From NCBI GenBank assembly GCA_964462125.1, contig CAYWXT010000059.1, positions 1 to 25,472 of the forward strand: a DNA stretch of 25,472 nucleotides. The letters are read 5' to 3'. The translations under genes and the position numbers were made by a program. The notes below the pieces were generated by a model. That model was not told the origin of the DNA, ran no database searches, and saw only the letters and a program-made list of their open reading frames with translations. Source of the stretch: JAWLFY01 sp964462125 (lineage in GTDB: Bacteria > Planctomycetota > Planctomycetia > Pirellulales > Pirellulaceae). Below, one piece after another: positions 15,636 to 23,367 of the stretch. Each line of letters starts with the position of its first letter. Position 1 is the stretch's first letter.

Positions 15636-18236
15636 CTAGGGCTGTTCCTGAGCCGTCAGCTGCTGGGCTCGGTCGATCAGCTGCAAAAACTCCGCCCGGC
15701 GGCCTTGCGGATCAGTGCCGAGTGCCTCGGCAGCGACGGAGCGGACCTCGGGCAACGTCCACGTGCCAGCGTACGGGCTGCGCCGCAGCTGCATTCCGAA
15801 ACCGGCCACGGCTGTGGCGAACCGCAATTCGGCGTCAGCTTCCGAGAACGAGATGTCCTGGTCGTCGACGGGAACCTCGATCAAGCGGCTGTCGTCCTCC
15901 TCCGGCTGCTTGTATCTCAGCTTGAGGGTCATCCATTCGTTTTCATCGGCCGCATCGGTGGGCACCGGTGGGCTCTGGTACCGAAGCTCATCCACCGGTG
16001 GCGCGGTCGCGTCAGGTTCGCTCCCGGCGGGGACCAATTCGTACAGCGCGGTGACGCTGTGGCCCGCACCGATCTCCCCCGCGTCCTTCTTGTCATCGTT
16101 GAAGTCCTCCTTGGCCAGCACACGATTTTCGTAGCCGATCAAGCGATAGGAACCGACGCGCCGCGGGTTGAACTCCAACTGCAGCTTGACATCCTTGGCG
16201 ATCGTCACCAGCGTCCCGGCGGCTTGCTCGACCAACACCTTGCGGGCTTCTCGCTCGTTGTCAATGAAGGCGTAGTTGCCGTTGCCCCGGCCCGAGATCT
16301 GTTCCAACATCGCGTCGTTGTGGTTCCCCATCCCGAACCCGAGCACCGAGAGGAACACGCCTCCCTGGGCCTCCTGCTCGACCATCTGGACGAGCTCGTC
16401 GGTGCCGGTGGTGCCGACGTTGAAATCACCATCGGTGCAAAGCATCACGCGGTTGACTCCGCCGGGGATGAAATGATCGCGGGCGGTTTGATAGGCGAGC
16501 GAAATCCCGGCTCCGCCGTTGGTGCTGCCCCCGGCCGTAAGTTCGGTCAAAGCTCGGCGGATGCGCGCCGGTTCCTTTACCTGTGTCGAATCGAGCACCT
16601 GACCTGCCGAGCCGGCATAGACGACGATGGCCACGCGGTCGTCGTCGTCAAGCTGCTCCAACAACAGCTTGATCCCTCGTTGGACCAACGGCAGCCGGTT
16701 CGGCGCGTTCATCGATCCGCTGGTGTCAATCAAGAACACCAGGTTGGCTTGGGGGCGCTGAGCCCGATCGAGCCGCTGGCCTTGGATCGCGATCCGGGCC
16801 AAGCGATGGTCATCGTTCCAAGGGCAACCGGTCACATCGACGTGGGCATTGAAAGGATGCTCGTCGTCGCCGGCCGGGGCTTCATATTCGTAGTCGAAGT
16901 AGTTCACCAACTCTTCGATCCGAACCGCATCGGGCCGCGGCAGACGCCCTGCACGCAGCAGGAAATCTCGGACCTTGCTGTAGCTCGCCGTATCGACGTC
17001 GACCGAGAAGGTGCTCAGCGGATGCTCCGAGACGCGCTGAAACGGATTGTCGGTGATCGGATCGAAGCGGTCGCCGGCCATTCCGGGGCCGCGCCCCTTG
17101 TCGGTTTCAACTTCGTCAATCGTGGCGCTGGGACCGATACCGAGAAGTAGCGGCTGGAGTTGTCGCGTGTCGGGACGCCGTTCCCCCGCAATGTCTGCCT
17201 CGGGCGCGACGCCACCACCGATCCCGCCCATCCCACCACCCATCTCGCCCATCCCTTCGCCCCCATACGACGCCGCTGCGTCCCCATCGTCTTCCGACAT
17301 GTCAGCAAACGAATCCCCCAACTGGGGCTCCGATGGATGAACAGCGTCGAGTTCGCTGAGTTCGTTTGAGTCGCGTTGAGCGGGTCCACGATCCGAACGT
17401 TTCCCACTCTCATCCGACGCCCTGCCTCCGCGGAAATCTGCTTCTTTGCGGGCGCTAAGCTCTTCGCGGGCGCTAAGCGTCGCCGCGCGACGACCGCTGC
17501 TCCTGAAACTGTATTCGTTGGTGTTGGCCTCGACGTCGCCCTCGGACGTCCTTCCAGACTCATCCTGGAGTGACCTACTCAGCACTTCGCTTTCCTGCAT
17601 TTGCTGCGTTTGCGTCTCGGCCTCCACCATTGATGAACGCGACGCTTGTTCCCGCAGTTCGACCAAAGGTCGATCGTCCATCTCCTGCTGGAGTTCTGGG
17701 ACGCCGCCCGATGGTGATGCCTCGGGCGCGGGCTCCCCGGGTGACGATTTGGCGGCCAGTCGGTCACTGCCCACCGGATCCATTGGCGGGGCCTCCTGAT
17801 CCGCGGGTGCGGCGAAAAAGCTCCACGACGTCCGGCGGTGTTCTTGCAGTCGGGGTGCGATGCCGACCATCAGCAGCAGCGTTGCGGCGATCCCCAGCGC
17901 GATCGTGGCGGTCTTCCAGTTCAGCCTTCCTGGAGGTCCCGTCACCGAGCCTCCAGACGAGGGCGACGGGGTGGACGTCTCAGGACCTCCAACGGACTCA
18001 GGTTCTCCGGACGGTGCTCCGAGAATGGAGGCCCGGCGATCGGCGTCCAGCGGCGGTGTCGATTCGTCGGCGAACATCGAAGTCAAACGATCCGCGATAC
18101 CGCGGGCTTCCTCCACGGCCGACGCGAGTTGTTGATTTTGTCGCAGATCCGCCTCGAAGGCGTCGCGGCGATCGCCCTCGAGCTCGTCGAGCACGTAAGC
18201 GGTGATCTGGGGGTCGTCCCAAATGGAATCGTTCAT
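15636..18236 (-). CDS. Membrane protein with anti-sigma-like N-terminus and YfbK-type VWA / DUF3520 region
   Basis: The ATG at 18236 (MNDSIWDDPQITAYVLDELE) gives 866 residues; codons upstream are Arg/Pro-rich and unlikely. Residues about 9-55 (ITAYVLDELEGDRRDAFEADL) resemble the cytoplasmic N-terminus of anti-sigma-like proteins, without zinc-binding Cys/His residues. A single membrane helix is at about 107-129. A low-complexity region (140-380) includes a Met/Gly-rich patch at 338-343. A YfbK-type N-terminal segment occupies about 386-480 and the VWA domain about 495-680, with metal-site motif DTSGSM (504-509) and TDGDFN (601-606). DUF3520 follows to the end (NENEWMTLKLRYK-like region, RFATAVAGFGM). 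The gene lies 100 bp downstream of an ECF sigma factor, its likely partner. Adhesion or protein-binding outside the membrane is inferred from VWA. Confidence 0.9.
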   Translation of the reverse strand: MNDSIWDDPQITAYVLDELEGDRRDAFEADLRQNQQLASAVEEARGIADRLTSMFADESTPPLDADRRASILGAPSGEPESVGGPETSTPSPSSGGSVTGPPGRLNWKTATIALGIAATLLLMVGIAPRLQEHRRTSWSFFAAPADQEAPPMDPVGSDRLAAKSSPGEPAPEASPSGGVPELQQEMDDRPLVELREQASRSSMVEAETQTQQMQESEVLSRSLQDESGRTSEGDVEANTNEYSFRSSGRRAATLSAREELSARKEADFRGGRASDESGKRSDRGPAQRDSNELSELDAVHPSEPQLGDSFADMSEDDGDAAASYGGEGMGEMGGGMGGIGGGVAPEADIAGERRPDTRQLQPLLLGIGPSATIDEVETDKGRGPGMAGDRFDPITDNPFQRVSEHPLSTFSVDVDTASYSKVRDFLLRAGRLPRPDAVRIEELVNYFDYEYEAPAGDDEHPFNAHVDVTGCPWNDDHRLARIAIQGQRLDRAQRPQANLVFLIDTSGSMNAPNRLPLVQRGIKLLLEQLDDDDRVAIVVYAGSAGQVLDSTQVKEPARIRRALTELTAGGSTNGGAGISLAYQTARDHFIPGGVNRVMLCTDGDFNVGTTGTDELVQMVEQEAQGGVFLSVLGFGMGNHNDAMLEQISGRGNGNYAFIDNEREARKVLVEQAAGTLVTIAKDVKLQLEFNPRRVGSYRLIGYENRVLAKEDFNDDKKDAGEIGAGHSVTALYELVPAGSEPDATAPPVDELRYQSPPVPTDAADENEWMTLKLRYKQPEEDDSRLIEVPVDDQDISFSEADAELRFATAVAGFGMQLRRSPYAGTWTLPEVRSVAAEALGTDPQGRRAEFLQLIDRAQQLTAQEQP

Positions 18237-18307
18237 GGTGAGCCTGAACGGGTGCGAGGTCCGGTGGTCGGTCAGTGGAATGAAAGGGAACGATGCGATG
18301 TGCGGGC

Positions 18308-18327
18308 CGGGCGGGGTGGGCCGCCCG
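18308..18327. repeat. GC-rich hairpin between ECF sigma gene and VWA gene
   Basis: Perfect 7-bp arms CGGGCGG (18308-18314) and CCGCCCG (18321-18327) flank a 6-base loop. It lies 10 bp after the sigma stop and 71 bp before the VWA start on the minus strand. It could lower read-through or protect transcript ends; no T-tract follows, so it is not a classical terminator. Confidence 0.45.
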
Positions 18328-18336
18328 CGATGCGGC

Positions 18337-18840
18337 TCAGGAGGACGCCAGCGTCTTGCGGAGGTTGCGAATCGCTTCATGCAGGTGGAATCCGACGTTG
18401 CCGACCGTCAGGCCGGTGACGTCAGCGATCTCCCGATAGCTCAGCCCCGCCTGCATCCGCAGCCGCAGGACCTCCTGTTGCCGCGGCGAGAGCGCGCCGA
18501 CGAGTTCCGCCAAGTGGTGTTTGTCCTCCTCGTCACACATCGCCTGGGATACCGGCGGCGACCGATCGGGAAGGATCTCGGCGGCAGACTCGATCGGGGT
18601 CGCCCGTTTGGTTCGTTGCATGTCGATCACCCGGCTCCGGCAGACGGAAAACAGCCAAGCCGCGATCCGGGATTCGATTTGATCGCGGTCGGCCCGGCAA
18701 AGACGCAAAAAGGTTTCCTGAACCGCGTCCTGGGCTCCCTGCCAGTCCCCTCCGAGCATCCGCCCGGCGTAGGCCAACAGCGGGCGTTCGAAACGCTCCA
18801 CGATCTCCGCCGGCCAATGCTTGGGGGCGTCATCTGTCAT
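18337..18840 (-). CDS. ECF-type RNA polymerase sigma factor
   Basis: The 167-residue protein has sigma region 2 at about 20-80 (LLAYAGRMLGGDWQGAQDAVQ, ETFLRL, RIAAWLFSVCRSRVIDMQR) and region 4 at about 112-163 (ALSPRQQEVLRLRMQAGLSY, REIADVTGLTVGNVGFHLHEAI). The linker between them is short, as in ECF factors. The ATG at 18840 is the only good start. It is first in a two-gene set with the VWA membrane protein. This suggests that the VWA protein's N-terminus holds the factor inactive at the membrane (inference). On the minus strand, AAC, 17 bases, CGTT lies just before the start and resembles an ECF-type promoter, but it would give a nearly leaderless transcript. Confidence 0.93.
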   Translation of the reverse strand: MTDDAPKHWPAEIVERFERPLLAYAGRMLGGDWQGAQDAVQETFLRLCRADRDQIESRIAAWLFSVCRSRVIDMQRTKRATPIESAAEILPDRSPPVSQAMCDEEDKHHLAELVGALSPRQQEVLRLRMQAGLSYREIADVTGLTVGNVGFHLHEAIRNLRKTLASS

Positions 18841-19206
18841 GGCGGGAAACGACGAGGAAGGAGGACAGGTTCGAGAGGGACAACGAAGATGGCGGCGCGA
18901 TTCTTAGGAAGCGACCGCCGATTATTTCCAGATTCATTCTGCTGTGCCCGTCAGGACTCGTCCGCAAACGGGTGCCGCGGAAATCGCACAGCGTTGTGAA
19001 CGTGGTGAAGGACATCTTGACCCGCCGGAGGGTCGAAGGCTAACAGTGGCTTTTGACCGCAGGTCTTGGGGCGTCTCGGTTGGAACCGTCCTGGTCCGAC
19101 CGCGCGGTCGTCCAGGAAGGTCTGGCGGAACGCAGACTCGGTGCATCAAAATCAAAATAACGTGCCCGCCACTGCGCCGGCGGGGACGACCATGGAAGGT
19201 AGCCCA
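18841..19206. other. 366-bp divergent intergenic region
   Basis: This stretch separates the minus-strand ECF gene from the plus-strand DegT gene and must hold promoters for both. Visible elements are a bipartite inverted repeat at 19089-19117 and an A-rich patch (CAAAATCAAAATAACG) near 19147-19162 that could include a -10 region for DegT. On the minus strand there is an AAC-N17-CGTT arrangement close to 18840. In-frame codons extend the DegT frame back to 19066, but they look non-coding. No RNA gene is recognised. Confidence 0.5.
19089..19117. repeat. Bipartite inverted repeat upstream of the DegT gene
   Basis: Outer arms TCCTGG (19089-19094) and CCAGGA (19112-19117) enclose the perfect 14-base palindrome CGACCGCGCGGTCG (19097-19110), with 2 and 1 unpaired bases between them. 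The element could be a leader hairpin or an operator. It lies 89 bp before the DegT start. Confidence 0.5.
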
Positions 19207-20367
19207 ATGGCCAACGACGCCCCCTCTGTACCTCTGCTCGATGTCAATCGCGACAATCAACCCCTCCGCGACGAGTTTCTCGCGGCGGTGACCGAAGTGA
19301 TCGACAGCGGACGGTTTCTGTTCGGGCCCGACGTATCCGCATTGGAACGGGAGCTCGCCGAGTCGACCCAGGTCGACCACGCCGTCGGCTGTGCCTCCGG
19401 GAGCGACGCGCTGCTGCTCGGCTTGATGGCCCTCGGCATCGGGCCCGGCGACGAGGTGGTTGTCCCCAGCTTTACCTTCTTCGCCTCGGTCAGCTGCATC
19501 ACGCGGCTGGGGGCGACCCCCGTCTTCGTCGACATCCGCCCCGATACGTTCAATCTCGACGCCGATCAATTCGCCACCGCGATCACCAGCAAGACCCGTG
19601 CTGTGATTCCGGTGCATCTGTTCGGCCAGTGCGCCGAGATCGATCGGATTTGCCGCATCGCCGGAGACCGCGACGTGGCGGTGGTGGAGGACGCGGCCCA
19701 GGCGATCGGTGCGGCCTACCACTCGCGCCCCGCCGGCAGTTGGGGCAGCGTTGGCTGCTTCAGTTTCTACCCGACCAAGAATCTGGGCGGGATGGGAGAC
19801 GGCGGGATGATGACCACCAACGCCCGGACGATCGCTGACCAACTCCGGTTACTCGCCGGCCACGGCATGCGGCCACGCTACTGCCACCAAGTCATCGGCA
19901 TCAACAGCCGACTCGACACGATGCAAGCCGCCGTGCTGCGGGTCAAGTTCCGTCACCTGGCCGAAGCGGTGACAGCAAGGCGTGACAATGCGGACCGGTA
20001 CGGCGAACTGTTCCGCGAGGCGGGGCTGGTGGGCGGGGATCAAATCAAACTGCCGGCAACCGACCCTGCCGCCTTCCATGTCTGGAACCAGTACGCCATC
20101 CGTGTCGGCGGTGGGAAACGGGATCAAATCCGAACGCATCTTGCTAAACACAACATCGGCACCGAGATCTACTACCCGGTCCCGATGCACCGCCAGGAAT
20201 GTTTTCAAGACTTGAAGGTGGATCACGACCGGTTGCCGGAAACGGAGCGGGCCAGCCGCGAGGTGTTGAACCTGCCGATCTTTCCGGGACTGACCGTCGA
20301 GGAGCAGCGGGGGGTGGTCGATACGGTCGCGGATTTTTACGCGAATGCGGCCAAGATCGCCGCCTGA
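19207..20367 (+). CDS. DegT/DnrJ/EryC1/StrS family PLP-dependent sugar aminotransferase
   Basis: From ATG 19207 (MANDAPSVPLLDVNRDNQPL) the protein is 386 residues, the usual family length. GGAAGG lies about 8 bases upstream and supports this start. Family motifs are SGRFLFGPDVSALE, GCASGSDALLLGLMALGIGPG, DEVVVPSFTFFAS, VHLFGQC, EDAAQAIGA (D162) and FSFYPTKNLG, with PLP-binding lysine K191, followed by NSRLDTMQAAVLRVKF. These enzymes transfer an amino group to keto sugars in nucleotide-activated form for surface polysaccharides or secondary products. The exact sugar cannot be read from the sequence. It stands alone: no sugar nucleotide genes are adjacent, so a housekeeping or unlinked glycan role is possible. 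Confidence 0.93.
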   Translation: MANDAPSVPLLDVNRDNQPLRDEFLAAVTEVIDSGRFLFGPDVSALERELAESTQVDHAVGCASGSDALLLGLMALGIGPGDEVVVPSFTFFASVSCITRLGATPVFVDIRPDTFNLDADQFATAITSKTRAVIPVHLFGQCAEIDRICRIAGDRDVAVVEDAAQAIGAAYHSRPAGSWGSVGCFSFYPTKNLGGMGDGGMMTTNARTIADQLRLLAGHGMRPRYCHQVIGINSRLDTMQAAVLRVKFRHLAEAVTARRDNADRYGELFREAGLVGGDQIKLPATDPAAFHVWNQYAIRVGGGKRDQIRTHLAKHNIGTEIYYPVPMHRQECFQDLKVDHDRLPETERASREVLNLPIFPGLTVEEQRGVVDTVADFYANAAKIAA

Positions 20368-20453
20368 GGCGATGCTACCGAACGAGCCCACCCTCTCTTT
20401 TACAGGGCAGCACCGCGGCGACCGGGGATCACCCCAGACGCTTGCCACAGCCG

Positions 20454-20466
20454 CCTGCTCCGCAGG
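20454..20466. repeat. Small hairpin CCTGC-TCC-GCAGG after the DegT gene
   Basis: Perfect 5-bp arms with a 3-base loop lie 87 bp after the DegT stop. The following AGGAGG (20464-20469) looks like a ribosome binding site but has no in-frame start at a proper distance. It may be part of a 3' hairpin. Confidence 0.3.
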
Positions 20467-20473
20467 AGGGTTG

Positions 20474-20498
20474 CAAACGAGATTCCAGCAAACGTTTG
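20474..20498. promoter_or_regulatory. Possible operator: palindrome CAAACGTTTG with an extra half-site
   Basis: A perfect 10-base palindrome is at 20489-20498. The half-site CAAACG occurs again at 20474-20479, 15 bases upstream in the same orientation. The group lies just before the next gene, a typical place for a regulator site. No regulator gene is adjacent. Confidence 0.35.
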
Positions 20499-20505
20499 TG
20501 TTACG

Positions 20506-21210
20506 GTGAGTGCACTCCGCCCCCTCCCGTACTGCTTGAATACTGTGCCCGTGCCTGAAACCGCCTCCCCCCTGATCGACCCGACCTTTCTGTTTCGTTT
20601 CGAGTTGACCATCCAGCGGTGCGAGCTGGAGTGGACGCCGAAGGGGCTTCAGCTGGCCGACAGGTACCGCCTCCCCTCCTTCGGCGAGCTCGCCGGGCGG
20701 CCGGTGTTCGCTGATGTCCGAATGGGATGGAACGAAGCGGGGATTGGCTTGCAGGTGCGGGTCAGCGGCAAACGGGCGATCCCCTGGTGCCGTGAGACCC
20801 GCTTGGAGGACAGTGACGGGGTCCAACTTTGGCTCGACACCCGCTGCAGCCCCGGGATTCATCGCGCGAGCCAATATTGCCACCGTCTGCTCTGGATGCC
20901 CTCGGGGGCCGGGCCGAAGCGGGAACAGCCCGTCGCGGCGCTGGTCCCCATCCATCGGGCTCGGGGCAACCCGAAGTCGATCGAGGCGGGGAAAATCAAG
21001 GTTGCCGCCTACCCCCGCCATGACGGGTACGAGTTGTCCGGGCTCGTCCCCGCCGACGCGTTGACCGGCTATGCCCCCGGCGACCAGCCTCGGATCGGCT
21101 TCTATTATGCGGTTATTGATCGCGAACTCGGCTGGCAGACCCTGTCGCTCGGCCCAGAATACCCGGTGGCCGAGGATCCGTCGCTGTGGGCCGAAGCGGC
21201 ATTGGTTTGA
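20506..21210 (+). CDS. Probable CBM9-like (carbohydrate-binding/DOMON-like) domain protein
   Basis: Up to 234 residues from GTG 20506; in-frame GTG codons at 20545 and 20551 are equally possible starts because no good ribosome binding site marks any of them. The sequence is beta-rich with no signal peptide. The central part, ADVRMGWNEAGIGLQVRV then SDGVQLWLDTRCSPGIHRAS and later DGYELSGLVPADALTGYAPG, has the order seen in family 9 carbohydrate-binding-like domains, where 'DGVELFLDTR' is a hallmark. FYYAVIDRELGWQTLSLGPEYP closes the fold. No catalytic domain is attached. Binding of a sugar is inferred and untested, and absence of export signals is unusual for a carbohydrate-binding module. It lies between DegT and korA on the same strand. 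Confidence 0.7.
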   Translation: MSALRPLPYCLNTVPVPETASPLIDPTFLFRFELTIQRCELEWTPKGLQLADRYRLPSFGELAGRPVFADVRMGWNEAGIGLQVRVSGKRAIPWCRETRLEDSDGVQLWLDTRCSPGIHRASQYCHRLLWMPSGAGPKREQPVAALVPIHRARGNPKSIEAGKIKVAAYPRHDGYELSGLVPADALTGYAPGDQPRIGFYYAVIDRELGWQTLSLGPEYPVAEDPSLWAEAALV

Positions 21211-21227
21211 GTTTCCCAAGAGGCGAC

Positions 21228-21259
21228 TTTTTCTCGGCCTGGGTTTTTCTCGGCCTGGG
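21228..21259. repeat. 16-bp perfect tandem duplication
   Basis: TTTTTCTCGGCCTGGG occurs twice back to back (21228-21243 and 21244-21259), starting 17 bp after the CBM9-like stop. It looks like a slippage duplication; each copy carries a T5 run. Confidence 0.9.
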
Positions 21260-21386
21260 GAAGAATCTCGGTCAATTTCCCAGATTGCACCGCTGCTGCC
21301 GGTGTCGATTTCAAGCTTGTGAACTTAGAATTTAGGCAAGGATTGGTACCGGAATGATCGATACCACCGTAATGTTCACTTTTAAC

Positions 21387-21415
21387 CCACCCTGGGTGGC
21401 GCGCGATGACGCGCC
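21387..21415. promoter_or_regulatory. Two overlapping inverted repeats directly before korA
   Basis: CCACCC-T-GGGTGG (21387-21399) and GGCGCG-CGATGA-CGCGCC (21398-21415) share the two G bases at 21398-21399, so both hairpins cannot fully form at once. The second ends 12 bases before the korA ATG, covering the expected ribosome binding region. A leader-control or operator role is inference. Confidence 0.4.
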
Positions 21416-21427
21416 GCAATTCCATTC

Positions 21428-23308
21428 ATGACGGCAACTTCTTCTTCGGCGAAAGCGGTCCAGTCGGTTTCCGGTATCACGGTGCGCCTCTGTGGGGACT
21501 CCGGGGACGGGATGCAGTTGCTGGGCACCCAATTGACCAACACCAGCGCCCTGGCCGGCAACGATGTCGCGACCTTTCCCGATTTCCCGGCGGAAATTCG
21601 GGCGCCCAAGGGGACGCGGGCGGGAGTTTCCGGCTTCCAGGTGCAGTTCGCCAGCCAGGAGATCTTCACCCCCGGTGACCAGCTCGACGCCTTGGTCGTG
21701 ATGAACCCGGCCGCTTTGGTGACCAACCTGGACGACCTCCGCAAGGGCGGGATTCTGGTCGCCAACGAGGACGGATTTACGGAAAAGGATTTCAAGCTGG
21801 CCAAGGTCGACGCAAACCCGCTGCAGGCCGATGTGCTGAACGACACCTACCGGGTGGTGAAAGTCCCGATGACCCGGCTGACCCGCGACGCGGTCGCCGA
21901 GCATGGGTTGAGCACGAAGGTGGCCGATCGCTGCAAAAACTTCTTCGCAATGGGATTGGTCTATTGGCTGTTCGGGCGCTCCCTCGAACCGACCTTGCGG
22001 TTCATCGAAGCGAAATTTGGAAAGAAGCCCGATGTGGCGGCAGCCAACGGCGCAGCGCTTCGCGCCGGATGGGCCTACGGGGAGACGACCGAGGCGTTTG
22101 GCGAGAGCTACCAGGTTGACGCGGCCGAACTGGACCCAGGGACGTACCGCAACATCATGGGCAATCAGGCTTTGGCGTGGGGTTTGATCACCGCGTCGAA
22201 GTTGAGCGGGAAAGACCTGTTCTATGGCACCTACCCGATCACGCCCGCTTCAGACATTCTCCACGAATTGACCCGGTACAAACATTTTGGCGTGCGGACT
22301 TTCCAGGCCGAGGATGAGATCGCAGCCTGCTGCGCCACGATCGGCGCCGCCTTCGGTGGCACCATGGGGGTCACAGCGAGTAGCGGACCGGGGATCGCCC
22401 TGAAGGCCGAAGCGATGGGACTGGCGGTGATGATGGAACTGCCGATGATCGTCATCAACGTCCAGCGAGGCGGCCCCAGCACGGGTCTGCCCACCAAGAC
22501 CGAGCAGAGCGATTTGCTGCAAGCGATGTTCGGCCGCAACGGCGAAGCTCCCTTGCCCGTCCTGGCCCCCCAATCGCCAGCCGATTGCTTCGATATCGCC
22601 CTGGAGGCCTGGCAGGTTGCCGCCGAGTGCATGTGCCCGGTGATGATCCTCAGTGATGGCTTCATCGCCAACGGTAGCGAACCCTGGAAGATCCCCGACG
22701 TGGCATCGCTTTCGCCGATCGAGATTTCGCATCCCGCGTCGAAGGTGGCGGACGATCCCTTTTTGCCCTACGAACGGAATGACAACCTCTCCAGGCCCTG
22801 GGCAATCCCCGGCACCCCCGAGTTGATGCATCGGTTGGGCGGCTTGGAAAAGGAAGACGGAACGGGCAACGTCAGCTACGACCCTGCGAACCACGAGCAC
22901 ATGGTCCAGACGCGGGCCGCCAAGGTGGCCAAGGTCGCCGATCGGATCGGGCCGCAAACGGTCTTCGGCGAGCCGAGCGGCGATGTGTTGGTCGTTTCCT
23001 GGGGCGGAACCTATGGAGCCTGTCACACCGCCGTGCAGCGGTGCCGTGCGGCGGGCCACCGCGTCAGCCACGCCCATCTGCGATACCTCAATCCAATGCC
23101 AGCGAACCTCGGTGAGTTGCTGCACAGCTTCCGCACCGTGCTGGTACCCGAGCTCAACACCGGCCAACTCCGTATGCTGCTGCGATCGGAGTTCCTGGTC
23201 GATTGCATCGGGATCAACAAGGTCCAAGGCAAACCGTTTGGCGTCAGTGAACTGATCGAAGCGATCGAAACTCACGCCGCTGCCCTGCGTCAGTCCAAAG
23301 CCGGGTGA
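21428..23308 (+). CDS. korA: 2-oxoacid:ferredoxin oxidoreductase, fused gamma-alpha subunit (KorA type)
   Basis: The 626-residue protein joins a gamma domain (about 15-195; GDSGDGMQLLGTQL, FPDFPAEIRAPKGT) to an alpha pyrimidine-binding domain (about 235-490) with the family motif YPITPAS (269-275). GPGIALKAEAMGLAVMMELP, NVQRGGPSTGLPTKTEQSDL and a C-terminal segment resembling domain II of these enzymes (VSWGGTYGACHTAV) follow. With the beta subunit encoded next it forms a thiamine-diphosphate enzyme that oxidatively decarboxylates 2-oxoacids, typically 2-oxoglutarate, to the acyl-CoA while reducing ferredoxin. Substrate choice is not certain from sequence. ATG 21428 gives a short polar N-terminal lead (MTATSSSAKAVQS). 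The beta gene follows with 59 bp between the stop and its chosen start. Confidence 0.94.
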   Translation: MTATSSSAKAVQSVSGITVRLCGDSGDGMQLLGTQLTNTSALAGNDVATFPDFPAEIRAPKGTRAGVSGFQVQFASQEIFTPGDQLDALVVMNPAALVTNLDDLRKGGILVANEDGFTEKDFKLAKVDANPLQADVLNDTYRVVKVPMTRLTRDAVAEHGLSTKVADRCKNFFAMGLVYWLFGRSLEPTLRFIEAKFGKKPDVAAANGAALRAGWAYGETTEAFGESYQVDAAELDPGTYRNIMGNQALAWGLITASKLSGKDLFYGTYPITPASDILHELTRYKHFGVRTFQAEDEIAACCATIGAAFGGTMGVTASSGPGIALKAEAMGLAVMMELPMIVINVQRGGPSTGLPTKTEQSDLLQAMFGRNGEAPLPVLAPQSPADCFDIALEAWQVAAECMCPVMILSDGFIANGSEPWKIPDVASLSPIEISHPASKVADDPFLPYERNDNLSRPWAIPGTPELMHRLGGLEKEDGTGNVSYDPANHEHMVQTRAAKVAKVADRIGPQTVFGEPSGDVLVVSWGGTYGACHTAVQRCRAAGHRVSHAHLRYLNPMPANLGELLHSFRTVLVPELNTGQLRMLLRSEFLVDCIGINKVQGKPFGVSELIEAIETHAAALRQSKAG

Positions 23309-23367
23309 GCCCCGGTTTGCGTTCCCGAACGTCCACCCTTCCGTCCATTCATTCCGAACGAACCGAG

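Noticed and set aside
15573..17150. 525-codon open frame on the plus strand across the repeat and the VWA gene
   Set aside because: It starts inside the 116-bp repeat and runs antisense to clear VWA motifs such as DTSGSM. No family is recognised.
19849..21219. 456-codon open frame on the minus strand across DegT and the CBM9-like gene
   Set aside because: It spans two genes and the gap between them on the opposite strand, with no recognisable domain.
23305..23367. GTG start of korB overlapping the korA stop
   Set aside because: The 21 added residues are unlike KorB N-termini, while the ATG at 23368 gives the usual beginning before WCPGCGDY.
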